NCBI GenBank assembly: GCA_035530195.1
Contig: DATKVG010000201.1
Coordinates: 1-24,685 of the forward strand
Source: JAPLKX01 sp035530195
GTDB lineage: Bacteria > Hydrogenedentota > Hydrogenedentia > Hydrogenedentales > SLHB01
Length of the DNA stretch: 24,685 nucleotides
Direction of reading: 5' to 3'
The notes beneath the pieces are model-generated. The model was not told where the DNA came from. It saw nothing but the letters and a program-made list of their open reading frames with translations, and made no database searches. Every line of letters begins with the position of its first letter. The stretch's first letter is position 1. Below, piece by piece: positions 1-6,851 of this stretch. Made by a program: the position numbers and the translations under genes.

Positions 1-150
1 CACTCCTTCTGAGTATGGGCCGAATTCGCCTGAGGTGGTCTCCCCTTATCCCATACTGTCCGCCCCTCTAGGAACAAACAGCCCACACTATCCGGCATGA
101 ACGCCCGACGCCGCGCGTAAGCGCGCTGAATAGCGCCAACTATCGCAGAG
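1..150 (-). promoter_or_regulatory. Structured 5' leader of a leftward gene beyond the left edge
   Basis: On the minus strand this stretch lies between a promoter (158-186) and a strong Shine-Dalgarno, AAGGAG, at 3-8. A leftward gene should therefore start within about ten bases outside the window. Just before the ribosome site, bases 12-19 (AGTATGGG on plus) pair perfectly with 50-57 (CCCATACT), giving an 8-bp stem around a 30-base loop. A smaller GC-rich hairpin (GCGCG/CGCGC) sits near 112-126. The leader is about 145 nt, long enough to hold an attenuator or riboswitch, but I recognise no known class. No coding region is visible in it. Confidence 0.45.
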
Positions 151-157
151 CCAAGTT

Positions 158-186
158 ATATTATTCCGCTTCCTGTAAAAAGTCAA
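158..186 (-). promoter_or_regulatory. Sigma70-type promoter for the off-window leftward gene
   Basis: Read on the minus strand, TTGACT (186-181) and TAATAT (163-158) are separated by exactly 17 bases. Transcription would start near 150 and run leftward out of the window, toward the ribosome-binding site at 3-8. It is back to back with the rightward promoter at 314-343. Confidence 0.55.
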
Positions 187-313
187 CCCCTTTGCCACTC
201 TCACCCCATGTTTAATTTACAGATACGTTAAAAAACAGAATTCTGCTCCGCACTCGCACTACAAAACTGCTCCAAATCTCCTTACGCCCATGTATCTTGT
301 GGTCAACGCAAAC

Positions 314-343
314 TTGACTTTGCCCGCTCTATTTTGGTACAAT
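314..343 (+). promoter_or_regulatory. Sigma70-type promoter of the sigma-54 activator gene
   Basis: TTGACT (314-319) and TACAAT (338-343) are 18 bases apart. The predicted transcription start near 350 lies downstream of the first in-frame ATG at 290 and upstream of the ATG at 374. This is a main reason for choosing the later start of the following gene. Confidence 0.55.
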
Positions 344-373
344 AAGAACAGCGGAACAAAAGCGTGTTTCAAG

Positions 374-1780
374 ATGAATGACAAACCAGTCAAAATCAAA
401 ATCCTCATCGCGGCCAGCGAACCACCGTTTGCCGCAACGCTCGCCAACTACCTCGAAGTCGACGGATACCGCGTCGAACGGTGCCACGACGCCAAAGGCT
501 TTCTGCGCCTGCTGGGCCGACAACCGTTTGACATCATGGTGCTCGACTTGGAGTTGGGTGAGCAAGGCGACATGGATCTGGTGACGTTCGCACGCCGCCA
601 GCGGCCGCAGGCCCAGATCATTCTGCTGGTCGACATCGGCAAAATCGACCGCGCCATCGAGGGCATCCGGCGCGGCGCGTTTTTCTACCTGCCGCGGACA
701 TCCATGCCCAGCGATGTGGCCCTCGTCGTCCATCTGGCCTACCGTAAACTCAACACGGAGTCTGCGCTCAGTGGCTACCAATGGGACCTCTTCGAGCAAA
801 TGCTCGGCCGGACCCCCGCGATGCGGCGCGTCATCGAAATTGTCACCAAAGTCGCCCCCACCGACAGCACCGTGCTCCTGCTCGGCGAAAGCGGCACAGG
901 CAAAGACGTACTCGCCGGCGCGATCCACCGGCTCAGCCCACGCCGCGACATGCCGTTTATCGCCATCAACTGCGCCGCCCTCCCAGAAGCCCTGCTCGAA
1001 AGCGAAATGTTCGGCCACCTGAAAGGGTCGTTTACCGGCGCCAACGCCGACAAACGGGGCCTGTTCGAAGAGGCGGACGGCGGCACCGTATTTCTCGACG
1101 AGATCGGCGACATGGCCCCCGTCACCCAGGCCAAGCTGCTGCGCGTACTCCAGAACGGCGAGATCCGGCCCGTCGGCTCCGCCGTGTCACGCCGTGTCAA
1201 TGTGCGCGTCATCGCCGCCACCAACATGGACCTCGAAGAGGCCGTCCGCGACAACCACTTTCGCGAAGACCTCTACTTCAGATTGAACGTAATCCAGATC
1301 CGGATACCCCCATTACGCGAACGGCCCGATGCACTGACCGTGCTTGTCCGGCATTTCTTGCACCAATATGGCGAAAAGTTCGGCAAAAACATCGCCGACA
1401 TCGACCCCCATGCCCAGGCGCTGCTCCGCGACTATCATTACCCCGGCAATGTCCGCGAGCTCGAAAGCATCATTGCCCACGGTGTCATCATGGCCGACAG
1501 CGATACCCTTCGGCCCGCCGATCTGCCCGACCACGTGCGCCGATCCGCCGCATCTCGACCCGCACTTCCCTACCTGCAGTCCGGCGTACCACAGAAAGCC
1601 CCTACCCTCAACCAAATGGAAGAGCAGCTTATCCGCGCCACCTTGGACCGATTCGACGCCAACCAAACCAAAACGGCAAAGACGCTCGGAATCAGCCGTT
1701 CGACCCTTTGGCGCAAAATGCGCCAGTACGGCATCGGTCCCGCGAACGAACCCGCGCCAGCCTCTAACCACATATTGTAG
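374..1780 (+). CDS. NtrC-family sigma-54-dependent transcriptional activator with degenerate receiver
   Basis: This 468-residue protein is a bacterial enhancer-binding protein that should use ATP hydrolysis to open sigma-54 promoters. Its order is receiver-like domain (residues about 7-127), AAA+ domain (about 141-375) and Fis-type helix-turn-helix (about 415-453). The AAA+ part has Walker A GESGTGKD (171-178), a sigma-54 contact loop GSFTGA (218-223, usually GAFTGA) and Walker B FLDEIGD (240-246). The receiver keeps the phosphorylatable aspartate (D58), but the usual acidic pair is A14-S15, the conserved Thr is V86 and the conserved Lys is R108. Normal phosphotransfer is therefore doubtful. 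Start 374 fits the receiver's first strand and the promoter at 314-343; an in-frame ATG at 290 would add 28 residues unlike the family. No histidine kinase is adjacent, and its target promoters are not evident. Confidence 0.93.
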   Translation: MNDKPVKIKILIAASEPPFAATLANYLEVDGYRVERCHDAKGFLRLLGRQPFDIMVLDLELGEQGDMDLVTFARRQRPQAQIILLVDIGKIDRAIEGIRRGAFFYLPRTSMPSDVALVVHLAYRKLNTESALSGYQWDLFEQMLGRTPAMRRVIEIVTKVAPTDSTVLLLGESGTGKDVLAGAIHRLSPRRDMPFIAINCAALPEALLESEMFGHLKGSFTGANADKRGLFEEADGGTVFLDEIGDMAPVTQAKLLRVLQNGEIRPVGSAVSRRVNVRVIAATNMDLEEAVRDNHFREDLYFRLNVIQIRIPPLRERPDALTVLVRHFLHQYGEKFGKNIADIDPHAQALLRDYHYPGNVRELESIIAHGVIMADSDTLRPADLPDHVRRSAASRPALPYLQSGVPQKAPTLNQMEEQLIRATLDRFDANQTKTAKTLGISRSTLWRKMRQYGIGPANEPAPASNHIL

Positions 1781-1880
1781 ATAGATCCAGAGCGCCCACA
1801 ATATACGGACGTTAGCTGTTCGCAACAAAAACAATTTTGACAAAGATGCGGAAACAGGGATCTTTTTGCCGCGTTTCGGG

Positions 1881-1886
1881 TATAAT
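1881..1886 (+). promoter_or_regulatory. Possible -10 box upstream of the PilZ-like gene
   Basis: A perfect TATAAT lies about 70 bases before the start of the 1957 gene. There is no good -35 box at 16-18 bases; the nearby TTGACA (1837-1842) is 38 bases upstream. It is either a promoter with a weak -35 or a chance match in an AT-rich stretch. Confidence 0.3.
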
Positions 1887-1956
1887 ATTATGTGTACGCG
1901 GCCTGATACCTGATACGTGTCTATTTTCGTAGGTGGGTCAACGGGGTGTTTAGGTT

Positions 1957-2307
1957 ATGGGACGTCCTTCAACAGCATCAGAAAAAAGACGCTTCAATCG
2001 CGTCGAGGAATCGGTCTGTGCTTGGGTGACTTTCCGCAAAGACAGCGCCGCATACGGCACCCTTACCATGGACTTGGGCATGGAAGGCGCGAAGTTCAGT
2101 ACACTCAAAAATGTCAATATCGATGAGCAGGTGCTGGTTTTCCTGCAACTGCCAAACATGAGCATCGAGTGCAAAGGCAAAGTGTGCTGGACGGAATCTT
2201 CGACGGGCGGTCTTGCAAGTTTTGGAGTCCGTTTTCTCGATTTGCGCGACACCGAACGGGAGAGCCTGGGCCGTTTCCTCAGCCAGTTGGCGACCGCCGC
2301 AACCTGA
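1957..2307 (+). CDS. Small PilZ-domain-like protein
   Basis: This 116-residue soluble protein is almost entirely one PilZ-like beta-barrel. PilZ domains bind cyclic di-GMP through an N-terminal RxxxR and a [D/N]xSxxG motif. Here R11-x-x-x-R15 is present, followed by D39-L-G-M-E-G44, so the central Ser is replaced by Gly. The rest alternates strands typical of the family (AWVTF, VLVFLQL, GKVCW, FGVRFLDL) and ends in an amphipathic helix. It may bind cyclic di-GMP weakly, or it may be a non-binding PilZ variant. It lies 176 bases downstream of the sigma-54 activator on the same strand and may have its own promoter. The ribosome-binding site is weak. It ends 49 bases from the oppositely oriented YhaM-like gene. 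Confidence 0.75.
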   Translation: MGRPSTASEKRRFNRVEESVCAWVTFRKDSAAYGTLTMDLGMEGAKFSTLKNVNIDEQVLVFLQLPNMSIECKGKVCWTESSTGGLASFGVRFLDLRDTERESLGRFLSQLATAAT

Positions 2308-2356
2308 TCGATTCCCCCCGGCGCATACCTGGCCAACCAACCAACTCCCACTCGCC

Positions 2357-3304
2357 CTATTTTTCTCCTGCCCAGATCTGACGCTCGATCAACGGCAGGA
2401 AATCCGACCACTCAACCTTCTTCTCCCTCGTATCGCGCATGACGCGCGCGACCGCGTCGGCCTGTGCGTCTAGGTTGTCGATGTGGTACAGCACCACCGC
2501 CTCAAGCGTCTTGGGCACGATGGGCGACCCGTTCACCAGCTCTCCGTGGTGCGATAGCACGCAGTGCAACACCTGCAGCCGCAGCAGTTCGGGAAACCCC
2601 TCAATCTGTGCCATCTTCTGGCGCACCATGTCCGCGCCGATCTCGAGATGCCCGATCAGCTTGCCCGCGGTCGTGTAATCGACACAGAGGTCGTGCGTCA
2701 TCTCTTCGAGTTTGCCCACGTCGTGCAGGAATATGCCCGTCAGCAGCACATCCCGGTCCAGATCCGGAAACAGTTCCGCCATCGGGCAGGCCAGCCGGGC
2801 CATCTCATAACAGTGGCGCATCAGCCCGCCCGGCTGCGCATGGTGCCACTTCTTTCCCGCCGATGCCCGCGTAAAAATCGACATGAACGCCGAATCGTCC
2901 AAGAACAGCCCGTTCAGTTTTCTCAGCCACTCGTTCTGAATGGTGTTGAGAATATCTCTAAATTGCTGGGACTTCTGCTCGACATCCGAGGGCACGTCCA
3001 CCAGATCTTCATACCGGTACTCGCCCTGGCACATCGGCAGCACCTGGTCAACCCGCACCTGCAACCGGTCCTGGTACGTCGTCACCGTCCCCCGCACGTT
3101 CACCACGTCGCCCACCTCGAACAGCCGCGATACGGCCGCCGCGTTGGTCCACAACACCCCGCCGATCTCGCCCGTCCGGTCTTTGAACACCATGCCCAAA
3201 AATTTGCCCCCGCTGCTCTGGTCGCGAAGATCCTTGCGAGTCGCTACAAAATGATCATTAATGAGATCGCCTTCCTGCAACATGGCTACAAACTGTCTTT
3301 TCAT
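2357..3304 (-). CDS. yhaM: YhaM-type OB-fold/HD-domain 3'-5' exoribonuclease
   Basis: This 315-residue protein matches the YhaM family in length and domain order. An OB-fold nucleic-acid-binding domain (about residues 10-95, with GVLW, GDVVNVRG and LQVRVDQV) precedes an HD metal-dependent phosphohydrolase domain (about 150-300). Visible HD residues are H164, H194-D195 (FLHDVGKLEE), H252-H253 (LSHHGE) and D276 (YHIDNLDA). Family members degrade RNA or single-stranded DNA from the 3' end with Mn or Co; that activity is inferred from family. The ATG is preceded by AGGAG at good spacing, inside the 18-base gap after the lipoprotein gene. It is the last gene of the leftward cluster, and the PilZ-like gene converges on its 3' end. 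Confidence 0.9.
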   Translation of the reverse strand: MKRQFVAMLQEGDLINDHFVATRKDLRDQSSGGKFLGMVFKDRTGEIGGVLWTNAAAVSRLFEVGDVVNVRGTVTTYQDRLQVRVDQVLPMCQGEYRYEDLVDVPSDVEQKSQQFRDILNTIQNEWLRKLNGLFLDDSAFMSIFTRASAGKKWHHAQPGGLMRHCYEMARLACPMAELFPDLDRDVLLTGIFLHDVGKLEEMTHDLCVDYTTAGKLIGHLEIGADMVRQKMAQIEGFPELLRLQVLHCVLSHHGELVNGSPIVPKTLEAVVLYHIDNLDAQADAVARVMRDTREKKVEWSDFLPLIERQIWAGEK

Positions 3305-3322
3305 TAGTTTCTCCTGATTGGG

Positions 3323-4261
3323 TCATTGCGCCACGGCGCGCAAAAATCGTTCCACGGCCGCCGGCGCTTCCTCCGGCGCTCCCTCGGGCGCCTCTTCCGG
3401 CGCCTCTTCTACCGCCTCCCCGGGGGCCGTTGCGTTTTCTGCTGAGTCGGAAGGCGCACTAGCTTTGTCATCCGTTGCAGCAGGCGGCGGAATTGAAGAT
3501 TCTCCCGACGCCCGGGCCACCGCAAACACAAAAATACGCTCGTCCGTGCTGGTATAGCCGTCAAGCGCGCCCCAGTGAAGCGCATAGATGCCCGGCTCGA
3601 GCGGCCCCATCAGGCGAACCTCCCAAAGCAGGCGTTCCGGCTCGTCTACGGGAGCCATCGCAAGCGGCACCGATTCGGTGAACACCCAGACCTTATCCTT
3701 GAGTGCCGGCGATTCCGGCGCGGCCGCCTCCACCGTGGCAAGCCGGCACAGCTTCGCGTCGTACGACGGCATCTTGTAACACAACAACAGCGGCTGGGCC
3801 GCCTGCGTCTCAATAATGCCCGTCAACTTGCCCACCCCGTGTATCACACGACCTTTGGATTCCACGTAAGGCCGCGGTTTCAGTGGCGCCGCCCGCCGGT
3901 ACTTGTAGTCTTCGAAAAGGAAAAGGCCCGTCGTCTGTGGCAGACACCAAAGCGACAGCGGCCGCGCAAGCACAGTGCCCAAGCCCGTGTCTTCAATGAC
4001 CATCGTGCCGGACGTGTATCCCGTTTTCATGAAATGAAGTTCAACCCGCCCCGGTTCCGTTCCCAGCCTGTATTGCCCCAAACCGTCGGTCAGGCATTGT
4101 TGCAAAGGATCCGAAACGCTCACCACCACCCCCGGGACAGGCTCGCCCCGAATATCGACGACCATTCCCCGAATCTCGGCGCCGCCCACAAGCTTCGCCC
4201 GATCGCACGAAACCAGACCCGCCGCAATTAGCAGCAGCAGCCCCGCCATAAAGGCCCGCAT
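3323..4261 (-). CDS. Lipoprotein with carboxypeptidase-regulatory-like domain and Ala/Glu/Pro tail
   Basis: This 312-residue protein starts with a lipoprotein signal: MRAF, a hydrophobic run, then lipobox L16-V-S-C19, so Cys19 is probably lipidated. Residues about 28-100 (EIRGMVVDIRGEPVPGVVVSV ... GQYRLGTEPG ... FMKTGY) look like a carboxypeptidase-regulatory beta-sandwich, a common surface adhesion or structural module. The middle region has no motif I recognise. The last 60 residues are low-complexity, with imperfect repeats of EAPEEAPEGAPEEAPA that may form a flexible spacer. The SD GAGGGAG precedes the ATG, only 3 bases after the TIM-barrel gene's stop, so the two are probably translated together. 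Its exact role is unknown. Confidence 0.7.
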   Translation of the reverse strand: MRAFMAGLLLLIAAGLVSCDRAKLVGGAEIRGMVVDIRGEPVPGVVVSVSDPLQQCLTDGLGQYRLGTEPGRVELHFMKTGYTSGTMVIEDTGLGTVLARPLSLWCLPQTTGLFLFEDYKYRRAAPLKPRPYVESKGRVIHGVGKLTGIIETQAAQPLLLCYKMPSYDAKLCRLATVEAAAPESPALKDKVWVFTESVPLAMAPVDEPERLLWEVRLMGPLEPGIYALHWGALDGYTSTDERIFVFAVARASGESSIPPPAATDDKASAPSDSAENATAPGEAVEEAPEEAPEGAPEEAPAAVERFLRAVAQ

Positions 4262-4264
4262 GGT

Positions 4265-4984
4265 TTACTGCTCCCTCAGATAGAGCGCGCTGATCCGGGC
4301 GCTTTCGATAGAATCGCCGGAGCACGTGTCCTGCTCGACAATAAACCACTTGACGCCCGCAGACGTCCCCTTCTCAAAAATCTCCGGCCAATGCATTACG
4401 CCCCGCCCAATCTCCGCAAACGCCCGCGACTTCCCCGCCATGTCCTTTATGTGCAGCAGCGGGCACCGCCCGGAATACTTTTCCAACGCGGCCGCCGGCT
4501 CCAGCCCCGCATACTTGATCCAGTACGTGTCCAGCTCAAGCGCCAAGTCTTCCGGCGCCGCGCCCTCGATCAGCAGATCGACCGGGTAAACATCTTCGAC
4601 CAGCTCAAAATCGTGCCCGTGGTTGTGATAACACAGCCTGATTCCGGCCGTCCGCAACGCGGCGCCCGCCCGGCCCAACGCCTTGCCGCAATTCACCCAA
4701 CCCGCCCGGTCCGGCGTCAAATCCCGGTCGATTAGGGGCACTACCAGGTAGTCCACCTCGAACAAGCGCGCATAATCTGCCGCGCCTTCCGGATCGTCGA
4801 CCACTTTCCCGTACGGCAGGTGGGCGCTCACCGGTTTCAGCCCGGCATCCATCAGAAGTTTCTTGAACAAAGACTGTTCCAGCCCGACGGTGTCAGCGAT
4901 CTCCACGTAATCGTAGCCGGCCCCCTTGACTTTGCGCAGCGTACTGGCCGGATTGATTTCCAGGTGGTTGCGCACCGTGTACAA
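4265..4984 (-). CDS. Xylose-isomerase-like TIM-barrel sugar phosphate isomerase/epimerase
   Basis: This is an AP-endonuclease-2 / sugar isomerase superfamily TIM barrel of at least 239 residues. Family signatures are YTVRNHLE at the N-terminus, YVEIAD, LCYHNHGHDFE, LELDTYW, LLHIKDM and FIVEQD; the Glu, Asp and His residues there normally bind a divalent metal. Members isomerise or epimerise sugars or inositols; the substrate here is not predictable. The coordinates use the only standard start in frame (TTG at 4984), but that cuts the first beta-strand and has no ribosome site at proper distance. The upstream in-frame sequence reads IPYALQ before LYTVR, exactly as relatives begin. An ATT start at 5002 or 5026, each after an AGGAG, is more likely. 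It lies 82 bases after the EIIA gene and 3 before the lipoprotein gene. Confidence 0.85.
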   Translation of the reverse strand: MYTVRNHLEINPASTLRKVKGAGYDYVEIADTVGLEQSLFKKLLMDAGLKPVSAHLPYGKVVDDPEGAADYARLFEVDYLVVPLIDRDLTPDRAGWVNCGKALGRAGAALRTAGIRLCYHNHGHDFELVEDVYPVDLLIEGAAPEDLALELDTYWIKYAGLEPAAALEKYSGRCPLLHIKDMAGKSRAFAEIGRGVMHWPEIFEKGTSAGVKWFIVEQDTCSGDSIESARISALYLREQ

Positions 4985-5066
4985 CTGCAGCGCGTAGGGA
5001 ATTCGGCTCCTAAGCGTAATCGTAATCGGGCACTCCTTTTTCGGTGCGCGAGAAAAGGCGCAACCT

Positions 5067-5525
5067 TCAGCCCGCAGATTCGTTTAATACGGCTACCACT
5101 TCCTGTGGTTTCCCACACGCGATCAGGCGCTCCAGGAAGTTCGGCGCCTTGAGGGCCACCATCACCTGCGCAAGCAGCCCCAGGTAAAGCTTGTTCGAGT
5201 CCGGCGGCATTGCAAAAAGCACGATCACATGCACCGGCTTGTTGTCCGCCGCGCGGAAATCCACACCCTTCTTGGAAACTCCCACGCCTATCACCGGCCG
5301 CATTACCGATTTTATCCGGACATGCGGGATCGCCACGCCACCACCAATCCCCGTACTCATCGAATCTTCCCGCTCCCGGATAGCCGTGCGCAAAGTTTCC
5401 ACGTCGCTGATCCCGCCTGTCGAAGCCACCGCGTCCACAAGCTCGTCCAGCACCTGGTCCCGAGTTGTTTCTTCGCCAAAAACCCGCACACACCGCGCTT
5501 CTATGTCTATCCCAAACGCACTCAT
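5067..5525 (-). CDS. PTS EIIA type-2 domain protein (PtsN/EIIA-Ntr-like)
   Basis: This is a single-domain, cytoplasmic PTS EIIA-2 protein of 152 residues, close to the length of PtsN. The phosphorylated histidine is H68 in the signature GGGVAIPHVR, and VIVLFAMPP follows as in the family. Stand-alone copies usually belong to the nitrogen-type regulatory PTS and act by protein contact according to phosphorylation state. No EIIB or EIIC permease domain is encoded nearby, which favours regulation over transport. The ATG at 5525 follows GAGGTGA; an in-frame TTG lies just before it. It sits 48 bases after the aminotransferase gene in the same leftward cluster. Confidence 0.88.
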   Translation of the reverse strand: MSAFGIDIEARCVRVFGEETTRDQVLDELVDAVASTGGISDVETLRTAIREREDSMSTGIGGGVAIPHVRIKSVMRPVIGVGVSKKGVDFRAADNKPVHVIVLFAMPPDSNKLYLGLLAQVMVALKAPNFLERLIACGKPQEVVAVLNESAG

Positions 5526-5573
5526 CAAGTCACCTCATAAAAATACGCCCGGGCACGTTCGTCCCGGTGCTTG

Positions 5574-6749
5574 TCAAAACTCGAATTTCGGCAGATTGGC
5601 CCGCATCCGCCGAAGGGCCTCGTCCAGCCGGTGTTCTTCCACCGTCAGCGACAATCGAATATAGCCCTCGCCGTTCTCGCCGTACGCCGCGCCCGGAGCC
5701 GCCACTACCGCGCACTTCTCCAGCAACAGGTCGCAGAAGTCTGCGGATTGGTAGCGCCGGGGGACCGGAATCCATAGATAAAACGTACCGCATGGCGGGT
5801 CAGATTGCCAACCCAACTCCCGCAAAACCGCCAGCACACGCTCCCGCCTGGCCCCATAAATGCCCACCATCTTGCCGATAAACGCGTCGCAGTTGTCCAA
5901 CGCCTCAATGCCCGCGTACTGGATCGCGTTGAAAATGCCCGAGTCCGTGTTGGATTTGACCTTGGCAATCGCCCCGACAATCTCCGGATTGCCGCTCGCC
6001 ATCCCGATGCGCCAGCCCGCCATATTGAACGGTTTGCTGAGCGAGTTCAGTTCCACGCCCACGTCCTTGGCCCCCGGCGCGCTCAAAAAACTCAACCGGT
6101 CCACCCCAAACACCACCTCGCTGTACGGATTGTCGTAGCAGACAGCGATGTCGAAAGACTTCGCAAAATCTACCAGTTCCGCCAGAAACTCTTTCGTGGC
6201 AACAGCCCCCGTCGGGTTGTTGGGATAGTTCAGGTAAAAGGCCGTCGCTCTCTTGGCGACGTCCGCTGGAATGTCAGCCAATTCCGGCAGAAACCCGTTC
6301 TCGGCCCGCATCGCCACCGGCCACGGCTCCCCGCCTGCAAACCAGATGCTGGGCTTGTATCCGGGATAGCCGGGGTCCGTCACCAGAACCAAGTCACCCG
6401 GATTCACAACCCCCACCGCAAAATGGTGGCAGCCTTCCTTGGAGCCTATCAGCGCCACAATTTCCTTGCCCGGATCGAGTTCCACCCCGTACCGCCGGCC
6501 GTACCACCGCGCAACCGCCTCCCGAAACGCCAGCATCCCCCACTCCTCGTCTGTAGGATAGCGGTGGTTCTCCGGGTTCCGGGCGGCCGCGCTCAATGCG
6601 TCAACCACGTTCGATGCCGTCGGATCGACCGGGTCGCCTATCGCCAGGCTGATCACGTCCACGCCACGCCGCCGCGCATCGCTGATCTTGTTGCGTAACG
6701 TCATAAACAGGTACGGCGGCACTTTATTAAGTCGGTCGGCTGTGTGCAT
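5574..6749 (-). CDS. dapL: Class I/II aminotransferase, LL-diaminopimelate aminotransferase-like
   Basis: This PLP-dependent fold-type I aminotransferase has about 391 residues. It closely follows the LL-diaminopimelate aminotransferase family: ADRLNKVPPYLF at the start, LAIGDPVDP, RYPTDEEWGML, IGSKEGCHHF, DPGYPGYK, NYPNNPTGAV, and the PLP-lysine motif SLSKPFNMAGWR with K239. DapL makes LL-diaminopimelate directly from tetrahydrodipicolinate, serving lysine and peptidoglycan synthesis. Related enzymes of other specificity look similar, so the substrate is likely, not certain. ATG at 6749 gives the usual family N-terminus; an in-frame TTG at 6755 has better spacing to AAGG. It is the first gene of the leftward cluster, behind a promoter at 6789-6817. 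Confidence 0.87.
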   Translation of the reverse strand: MHTADRLNKVPPYLFMTLRNKISDARRRGVDVISLAIGDPVDPTASNVVDALSAAARNPENHRYPTDEEWGMLAFREAVARWYGRRYGVELDPGKEIVALIGSKEGCHHFAVGVVNPGDLVLVTDPGYPGYKPSIWFAGGEPWPVAMRAENGFLPELADIPADVAKRATAFYLNYPNNPTGAVATKEFLAELVDFAKSFDIAVCYDNPYSEVVFGVDRLSFLSAPGAKDVGVELNSLSKPFNMAGWRIGMASGNPEIVGAIAKVKSNTDSGIFNAIQYAGIEALDNCDAFIGKMVGIYGARRERVLAVLRELGWQSDPPCGTFYLWIPVPRRYQSADFCDLLLEKCAVVAAPGAAYGENGEGYIRLSLTVEEHRLDEALRRMRANLPKFEF

Positions 6750-6788
6750 CGGCAAAAAAAACCTTACTTCTTCACGGACAATCTCCCG

Positions 6789-6817
6789 ATCTTATACATA
6801 GACTGACCCTGTTGCAA
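6789..6817 (-). promoter_or_regulatory. Probable promoter of the dapL-to-yhaM cluster
   Basis: On the minus strand TTGCAA (6817-6812) and TAAGAT (6794-6789) are 17 bases apart. An overlapping TATAAG (6796-6791) would give a 15-base spacer. It lies in the 102-base gap between the 1,292-residue membrane protein gene and the aminotransferase, the only substantial gap before that cluster. Confidence 0.4.
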
Positions 6818-6851
6818 GCGGAAGGCTGAGAACATCGGCGGCGCTGATTGG

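Noticed and set aside
781..1767. Open frame of 328 codons on the plus strand, inside the sigma-54 activator
   Set aside because: Extreme Arg/Pro/His content; it is a shifted frame of the real AAA+ coding sequence.
1837..1886. TTGACA (1837-1842) with TATAAT (1881-1886) as one promoter
   Set aside because: The two boxes are 38 bases apart, far beyond a workable spacer.
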